Source of the DNA: Anaspis maculata
Lineage: Eukaryota > Arthropoda > Insecta > Coleoptera > Scraptiidae
Direction of reading: 5' to 3'
Length of the DNA: 64,000 nucleotides
Assembly (NCBI GenBank): GCA_949128115.1
Contig: OX421964.1
Coordinates: 52,492,601 to 52,556,600 of the forward strand
Positions within the stretch are counted from its first letter, which is position 1, and the number at the start of each line of letters is the position of its first letter. This document shows, piece by piece, positions 58,395 to 64,000 of this stretch. A model generated the notes under the pieces. It was given only the letters and a program-made list of their open reading frames with translations. It ran no database searches and was not told the DNA's origin. A program made the position numbers and the translations under genes.

Positions 58395-58975
58395 CGGGCC
58401 TGTTAGCGAAGAGTTTTAGTCCCCTTCGAGGAAGCTGAGTTAGAACCCGTTTATGTTGCGTCGCGACCCTCCTAGAGGCCGAAGCGTCGAAGCCCCAATG
58501 ATGAGCCCCAGCCCACTTGGAAAATGACAAGTCGATTCCCCCCGGCTGATGTGTCTCAAATGCCCCCTGGAGAAAGTCGAGTTGGAACCCTTCGGAGTCG
58601 TGTTTTGGTCCCCTTGGGGGCACGCTGAGTCGAGAACCCTCCAGGTTGAGTTTTGACCCTCCGAGAGACTGATGTGTTGCTTCCCCCGTTGAGTTGCAAC
58701 CCGTCTCTAGGATGTCGTGTCAGAGCCCTTGGACGTTGAGTCTTGATCCGCCTCCAGGTGTCGAGTCAGAGCCCTCCGACGACGAGCTCCAGCCCTTTTT
58801 CCAGGTCGATGTGCCAAGGCCCTTCCGGTGTTGAGTTTCGACCCTTCTCCAAGTCGTAGAGTTGGGACCCGTTGACGAAGTGTTTCGAACCCCCTCCAGG
58901 ATGCTGAGTCGCGTTCCCTTGACGGTGAGTTCTAGCCCACCTCGAGGATGTCGAGTTAAAACCCCTAAATGATCC
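58395..58975 (+). repeat. Degenerate GC-rich tandem array
   Basis: The words GAGTTGGAACCC, GAGTTTTGACCC, GAGTCGAGAACC, GAGTCAGAGCCC and GAGTTTCGACCC alternate with CCTCCAGGATG-like words every 25-35 nt over about 580 bp. Pattern and period are irregular, so this is a decayed minisatellite. In G/C skew and rhythm it recalls the 4861-6665 array on the opposite strand, but I see no convincing shared unit. Confidence 0.65.
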
Positions 58976-58979
58976 AGGC

Positions 58980-60480
58980 CCGATAGAAATGAGGTCTCTC
59001 GTTTCGGTTTCTCGTGTGGCGGAGTGATGACCTCGACGGGCGGGAGGTTAGTCTTGTTGAGTTGGGATAGTTGCTTACGGTTAGGCTTTGTCGGAAAAAT
59101 GTATGATGGAGCTCACGCGTGCGTTCTGAATCTGCCTGCACGTGCTGGTATCTGCGCTACTGTCTGCCGTCAGGTACAGTCACTTTCAAGCCTCGTCCTT
59201 TGTTGGATACCTTCATAGAAAGGTATTCGCGCTCTTGGGCCCTCTGGACTGGGCTTTGTGACTGCGGTACTCAGAGCACCGGACCTAGTGGGTTAGATCT
59301 GGAAACTCGCGGGTGAGCTTCCTCGGCGTTTATGAAGCTCCTAGTTATTCGGAAAATGTAAATTTTGAGAACTACGTGAAAAATCAAGTAATTGGAAAAA
59401 TAGAATCGCGTTTGTATCGGGGTTCGGACCCTGCCGTAGAGTCGTAATTGTTGATCGGATTGATGGACACCCCCCCCCCCCCTCCCTCCTTGGAACTAAT
59501 GATTTTGTTTTAGCGCCACAACAGTTCCGGATATTTCCATGTAGAGCTTGTTACGGGAATGAAGACGTTCTTATTCGAAACTGATGAATTCAAGCCGGTA
59601 TCCAACGACGCCATCGTTCAGATAGGGACTTTGTAAAAATGAATTGTTATTAGGGCTCGATCAGGAATAGTGTAGACGGCGATTACTTCGTGTTAGGGCA
59701 AAGATTATTTCGACGCCTCTCCGCATCGGCCTTTCGGCGAACACCCTGTATAGTCTATTCTATGCGTTTTGTTTCTCCTGGCTGCGGCCTTCTCTCACAA
59801 ATTGCGAAACAACAACGAACTAGCGCGTATACGGGGCGTGCTCAAAACGTTCTCCACATTAAATTAGTACCTTGACTTGAGTAATTGTTTCGCGTACACC
59901 ATCGGTTCGAATGTTTTTGGAAGGGCGAAATTTGGTTCAACATTTCCGGTTATAGGCACTTTCGATCACGGGAATCTTTCTGAGCGTTGGGGGCAATTCA
60001 CGGCGAAAACAGGTTTAAAGCCCCCACAAAGGCCAGCCATATCCAATCCCTTCCAAACGGGCAAAAGAGAACCATAGCCCAAAAAGAGCGTTAGCCTTTG
60101 AAAAGAGGCTCCACAAAAAGGGGGCCACCGCACACACCGGCCCACAAATCTTAGATTGCATTCGTGTTCGAAGTCACTCTTCTCTTTGCAGTGTTTAGAA
60201 GCCGGGCCTAACCCTAACATAACCTTTAACACTAACATAAATGTTGGATCTGATTTAACCACAAAAAGAACTTTGAACCGCGAAAGCCAGTCAGAATTAA
60301 ATGTCGGTCAAGGTGTAGAGTTAGGTGTTCGTCGGAGGGTTGGGGTGTTGGGACGTCTGAAATAATTAGGGGAAAGTTATCTCTTCGGTAATAGGTTAGA
60401 TCTTTTAGATAATTTAGCCTGCGATGTGAAGGTAGGTCTAGGTATAGGAGCGAGCCATTATTTAAACATTTTGAATTGTA
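58980..60480. other. GC-moderate DNA, no recognised gene
   Basis: This follows the array and includes a poly-C run at 59468-59482, an isolated transposon terminus CACCCTGTATAG at 59752 and several anonymous frames (for example 59877-60077). No domain is recognised. Confidence 0.35.
59468..59488. repeat. Poly(C) tract
   Basis: About 14-15 consecutive C residues followed by CTCCCTCC. Strong four-run C content could fold as an i-motif, with a G-quadruplex on the other strand. Confidence 0.85.
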
Positions 60481-60779
60481 CATAGAAGTCAATAGATTGA
60501 TGTTATGTTAAAATTTTATACTGTGTCTTATTGTGTTCAAACTCGTAGTCAGACCCATCTCAACAATCTCGAGAGCTCTATAATCGAACAACAAGAAGAG
60601 AGGTACAACGGGATGTCGTCCTGATACTAGATGATCATCGGCCAAGCGGTTCCAAAAGCGGGAAAAGTGATTTAATTCAAATAAGTTGAATTAAATGCCA
60701 GTATAATGGGTTGCCTACCCATTCAGGGGTACAAGACGATAGCTGGGGTCGTTTCAATACATTAGCGATTTTCTATCTT

Positions 60780-61306
60780 TAGCCCCCTCGCCCCCACCTA
60801 CCTGAACTTTAAAATTTCAAATGACATTACCTATTTTGCGATACATCAAACTCAACAGAATTAAATTCTCTTTTTAAAAACATGTTTTTTGAAATTTTCA
60901 ACTCCTCCCCTATTGAATTGGACATTTGGAGTATTTTAGGAGGGAGAAGAATTTAATTTCCTTCAATTTGATGTACCACAAAGTGGGTAGTATTTTGTTA
61001 AATTTTAAAGTTGAGGTGGGGGAGAGCAATGGGGTCAATTTGGGTGGCACTTTTTCCACCAAAAATTCTCTTCTTTGAAGCTATTCCGGATGATGCTGAC
61101 TAAACTGGAGAGAACAGAGAGGTCCAGAATATTGAAGGGACACTCAGAGAATTTTTAGGGAGAAGGAGGGTAGAGTTAAGGCTGAAGATTGGGCTGAAGA
61201 TTGCTCGAAGATTGAAGACTGCCCCTTTTTGCTCAAAGAAATATTGACTAGGAATCGGGAGTTACTGCAGGTGGATAGTTTTCAAATGACCACCCGGTAT
61301 AGGTAT
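60780..61306. mobile_element. M3-family foldback remnant
   Basis: The right end GTGGATAGTTTTCAAATGAC with CACCCGGTATA matches M3 termini. ACTTTAAAATTTCAAATGAC and GCGATACATCAAACT with GAATTAAATTCTC at 60800-60870 match the M3 left arm, and AGAAGAATTTAATTTCCTTC at 60947 is the mirrored partner. The left terminus is missing. Confidence 0.6.
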
Positions 61307-61311
61307 ACAGG

Positions 61312-62233
61312 AGGGTGATTCAAAAATGGCGGATTTCCTTTCGGGCACGTTATAGTGGACGTTGACGGAGCATGGGAGAAATAATGAAAAAATTGATCGG
61401 CTTCGATTTGAAAGTTATTAACAAAAACAAATCTGTCCAATCTGACCGCATCGCATTAGTACCTACCTGGCACCCAAGGCTGCCTGGCACCTTCAAATCG
61501 AAGAGGTTCATTACAATTCATAATTGTATTGTATTCTTACCCTGGAAACACCGCAGAACCTGCCAGACCATACCAGACCTACTTGCCAAATGTATTTTCA
61601 CAGCACCTTTTTGGCAAAAGACGAATTTTGATATTCAAAAATACGATTCAAAACTCAATTGCAAGAGAAATTTTAATTCGGAAACTACTAACGACATGTG
61701 ATTCTTCGCAAATAACAATGCTTTGCTTAAAAATCATGCAAACAGAATAAGTTGAACTCTCAACTTCGCCTCTTCATAACTCGAAGGATAAATAAGCCAA
61801 TTTTTTTTTACTATATGTATTTTTCCAGGTTCCACCAATACATTTTTATTCAGTTATGTTGTGATACACCTGATTGACCTTTTGGGTCCAAAGGCTTATT
61901 TTCACGTCTGCCTACTATTTGACGCATGTTCACAAAATTGTATTACAATCGCTCCAAAAACAAGGAAAAAAGCAGAAAAAAGGGGCAAGCCCATTTTTAC
62001 CGGTCTTCCGGGGAAAAATTGTTTTTTTCCAAGTTGGATGCCTGATTTCTATCGAAGCTATCCTAGTTCTGTCAAGTCCCTGGTGGATACTCTTGCTACA
62101 AAACGAATTTGGTCGAAATCTGTTCGGTACTTTTCGAGTTATCAAACGTCAAAGAATTTTCTTTAGCAGCTTTTGACAGAAAGCTTCATCATATCACGCC
62201 TCCTTCAAGGTGGTCCGACACTTCTGAATCACC
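61312..62233. mobile_element. Unit with (A)GGGTGATTCA-like ends, ~0.92 kb
   Basis: The left junction TACAGGAGGGTGATTCAAAA and the right junction TCTGAATCACCTGTATT are imperfect inverted copies of the TACAGGGTGATTCA end. The last 70 bp before the right end resemble the left end of 9224-9873 (AAGGTGGTCCGACACTTCTG). The interior has long AT-rich frames (61372-61701, 61861-62166) with no recognised homology, so it may be two adjacent fragments. Confidence 0.4.
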
Positions 62234-62239
62234 TGTATT

Positions 62240-63400
62240 TCCTTTTCACACGGATAGTTCCATCTTTTGGCTTTTTTTGCGGATATTTCGAAAATTGTCA
62301 TTTGGATTCTTAGTCTAGACACCATTTGTGGTAGTTTGACAATCGTTTCGAAGTGATTTGCCCAATTTTGGCAATCCCCTAGGCAGATTTTTTTTCTCAT
62401 AAAATTCTCCAAAAAATGAGAAGGTAATCGCGAAAAAAAACATTATTCGTTTTTTGGACTTACCGTGTCGTGTGCTAAAACGTCAAGATCAGCCGAAAAT
62501 ATTTTTTCCCCGTGTCGGTTTTTTTGTCTCTCGATTTATTCACAAACCATCAGACTGATTTCAGTCAAATTTAGTAGACGCGTATGGGTCGGCGGGAGAA
62601 AGAAGGGAATAAACTTTTCATCGTGATCTGTCAAAGGGAAATGTCACTGTCAAAGAGGAACAGAAGATTTTGATGTGAGAATTTTAATTTTTGACAGCTC
62701 ATTTTGAAGCCCTTGAGAGACTATTCAAAACATGTGACAGTTATGACATATCTGTCATATTCCTTTTCAGCGACATATAAAAATGGACTTGTACCTCGTT
62801 TTTTGCTTTCGTGTCCCTGAATCTATTGAACTACAGCTTTGTGGACATACATCTAATGGTAGCCAGACGTGAAAACGAACTTTTAGCTCCAGACCCTCAG
62901 TCAGGTAAACCACAACATAATTTTAAACAAAAATTTGAGTTTTTTCACAGGTTCGAAACTCTTCCACAGATTTTGATGAAACTTGGTGCATAGGTCGTAT
63001 CCAAGGGGGAACGTTTAGTTGACACCAGACCCTCACGGCCGCCACAATTGAAAAAACAATAACTGTGGAGAATATTCAAAGTGTGAAGACATGAACATTT
63101 CACGCCGCGGCGGTGTGCCCGGAATAGTGGAAATTCATGTACACATCTGTAAGATCATAGCTATAGAATACTCTGGAAAAGTGTTAGAAATAATAGTCAC
63201 ACAAAACAAAATTCATTCTTCAGATGTGATGTTTTGAAAATGAACGGTGGATTTTATTATATGAATTCCTTATTTTATTTTTTATGGGAAATGAGGACTC
63301 ACTTCTCGTTGTTTCAAAACAATTTTTTTTCTATGCTTCTTTGAAATGTTAAAATTATAACAAATATTAATGAAAGGAAGTTTTCGCTGTAACGATAGAA
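62240..63400. other. No gene recognised
   Basis: AT-rich sequence. TGACAGTTATGACATATCTG with TCATATTC around 62735 is a small dyad. Nothing else is supported. Confidence 0.35.
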
Positions 63401-63500
63401 TGGAGTACTGGTGCAGTGGCTAGACAAGTGCCAGATTGTCCCCAATAAACTGCATTTAGACCAAGGTCTGAATCCTACTTACGGATTTCCTTTTTTTCTC
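63401..63500 (+). mobile_element. Probable tRNA-derived SINE (second family)
   Basis: The A-box-like TGGTGCAGTGG (63409-63419) and B-box-like GGTCTGAATCC (63465-63475, one mismatch from consensus) are 45 nt apart, as in Pol III type-2 promoters. A T-rich tail (TTTCCTTTTTTTCTCTTT) follows. The head differs from the SINE at 14125, so it is a separate family or an older copy. No target duplication was found. Confidence 0.55.
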
Positions 63501-63504
63501 TTTA

Positions 63505-64000
63505 ATCTGTCTTGAGATTTTTGATTTTTTTTCTTTTTTCCCAAAAAATGTTATTGCTATATCTCCGAGCTATTACTATTGTAATACCTGTTGTTGAATT
63601 GACACAAACAAAGTAAATACAAAAATGATATTACATTAGCAGGGCAATTTCACATAGAATATCAAAATCACCTTCAATGACGTTGCAGTAAGAATGCTAC
63701 TATGAGAGGTCCTGCGACTGGCATGACGACGATTTTTTTTTTTATTAAATATGACCTAGATAGTAGGGTCTTTTTTCTCTGATGGCCATATTTGCTTTCC
63801 CTTACTCACCAGTGGGGAAAAGCGATGAAAGGTTCGCAGGGGCCAAGTTGGTTGAAAACCGCTAACAATTGCCGCTAGTGTTCACAGCTTTATTTTGCAG
63901 ATGAAAAAATTTGAAGAAAATCGGGGGCCGGGGCCACTTTAGAGATGTAGATTGTAATTGTAGAACTCAGTAGTCCAATACAAGTTAAAGTGGAAGTGAG
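63505..64000. other. No gene recognised at window end
   Basis: AT-rich sequence with a T-run at about 63734-63743. No exon, repeat pair or promoter motif stands out. Confidence 0.35.

Larger units (their letters stand above)
55891..64000 (+). other. Putative Wnt10 intron with embedded repeats
   Basis: From the donor at 55891 to the end of the window I find no further Wnt exon, so at least 8.1 kb is probably intronic. It contains M2, M1 and M3 fragments, a degenerate GC-rich array, single transposon termini at 59752 and 61310, and a tRNA-like SINE. An unrelated nested gene is not excluded. Confidence 0.5.

Noticed and set aside
1..64000. Endogenous viral or retrotransposon pol/gag sequence
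   Set aside because: No reverse transcriptase, integrase, protease or capsid motif was seen in any open frame, and no LTR pair was found.

Overview
The window reads as nuclear DNA of an insect. It has spliced genes, AATAAA polyadenylation signals, tRNA-derived SINEs, (GGAC)n and (CA)n microsatellites and a dense load of DNA transposons. A hemipteran is plausible from the overall style, but nothing here proves the order. It is mostly a gene-poor transposon field. I can defend two host genes. The first is a CDP-diacylglycerol synthase (CdsA) at 7209-8522 (+), intact but with only one small intron. The second is a single internal exon of a Wnt gene, best matched to Wnt10, at 55613-55890 (+). Its other exons are either outside the window or not recognisable. 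Two further small coding candidates lie inside mobile-element-like units: a 39-residue signal-peptide-like ORF (1964-2083) and a two-exon 79-residue ORF on the minus strand (50119-50555).

Layout. 1-4.4 kb: nested inverted repeats, a 145-bp MITE, a 1-kb element with 15-bp terminal inverted repeats, and a 1.65-kb foldback. 4.86-6.67 kb: a degenerate G-rich minisatellite. 7.2-8.5 kb: CdsA. 8.8-24 kb: foldbacks and a Helentron/HINE-like family (family A) with two near-complete copies (10581-12280 and 21029-22781) and several fragments. A tRNA-SINE with an 18-bp target duplication (14125-14310) lies in one foldback arm. 25-34 kb: foldback and palindromic MITEs with no recognised gene. 35-42 kb: a second HINE-like family (family B), one copy of which carries six 263-bp tandem units. 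37.2-44.2 kb: long foldbacks ending in TACAGGG/CCCTGTA. 45.9 kb: a hAT-type MITE with a perfect 8-bp target duplication. 46.9-49.6 kb: a very similar long palindrome split by a younger 1.34-kb transposon. 49.6-50.9 kb: an element with CACT ends carrying the minus-strand ORF. 51-64 kb: the Wnt10 neighbourhood, with low-copy sequence, truncated repeats, a degenerate 0.6-kb array (58.4-59.0 kb) and a second tRNA-like SINE near 63.4 kb.

The most striking thing is structural. At least 15 separate inverted-repeat or foldback units occupy much of the window. In both HINE-like families the terminal inverted repeats differ between copies but change together at the left end, the right end and the 3' hairpin. 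Several insertions are nested, so relative ages can be read off directly. All homology statements come from recognising motifs by eye; no database search was possible.
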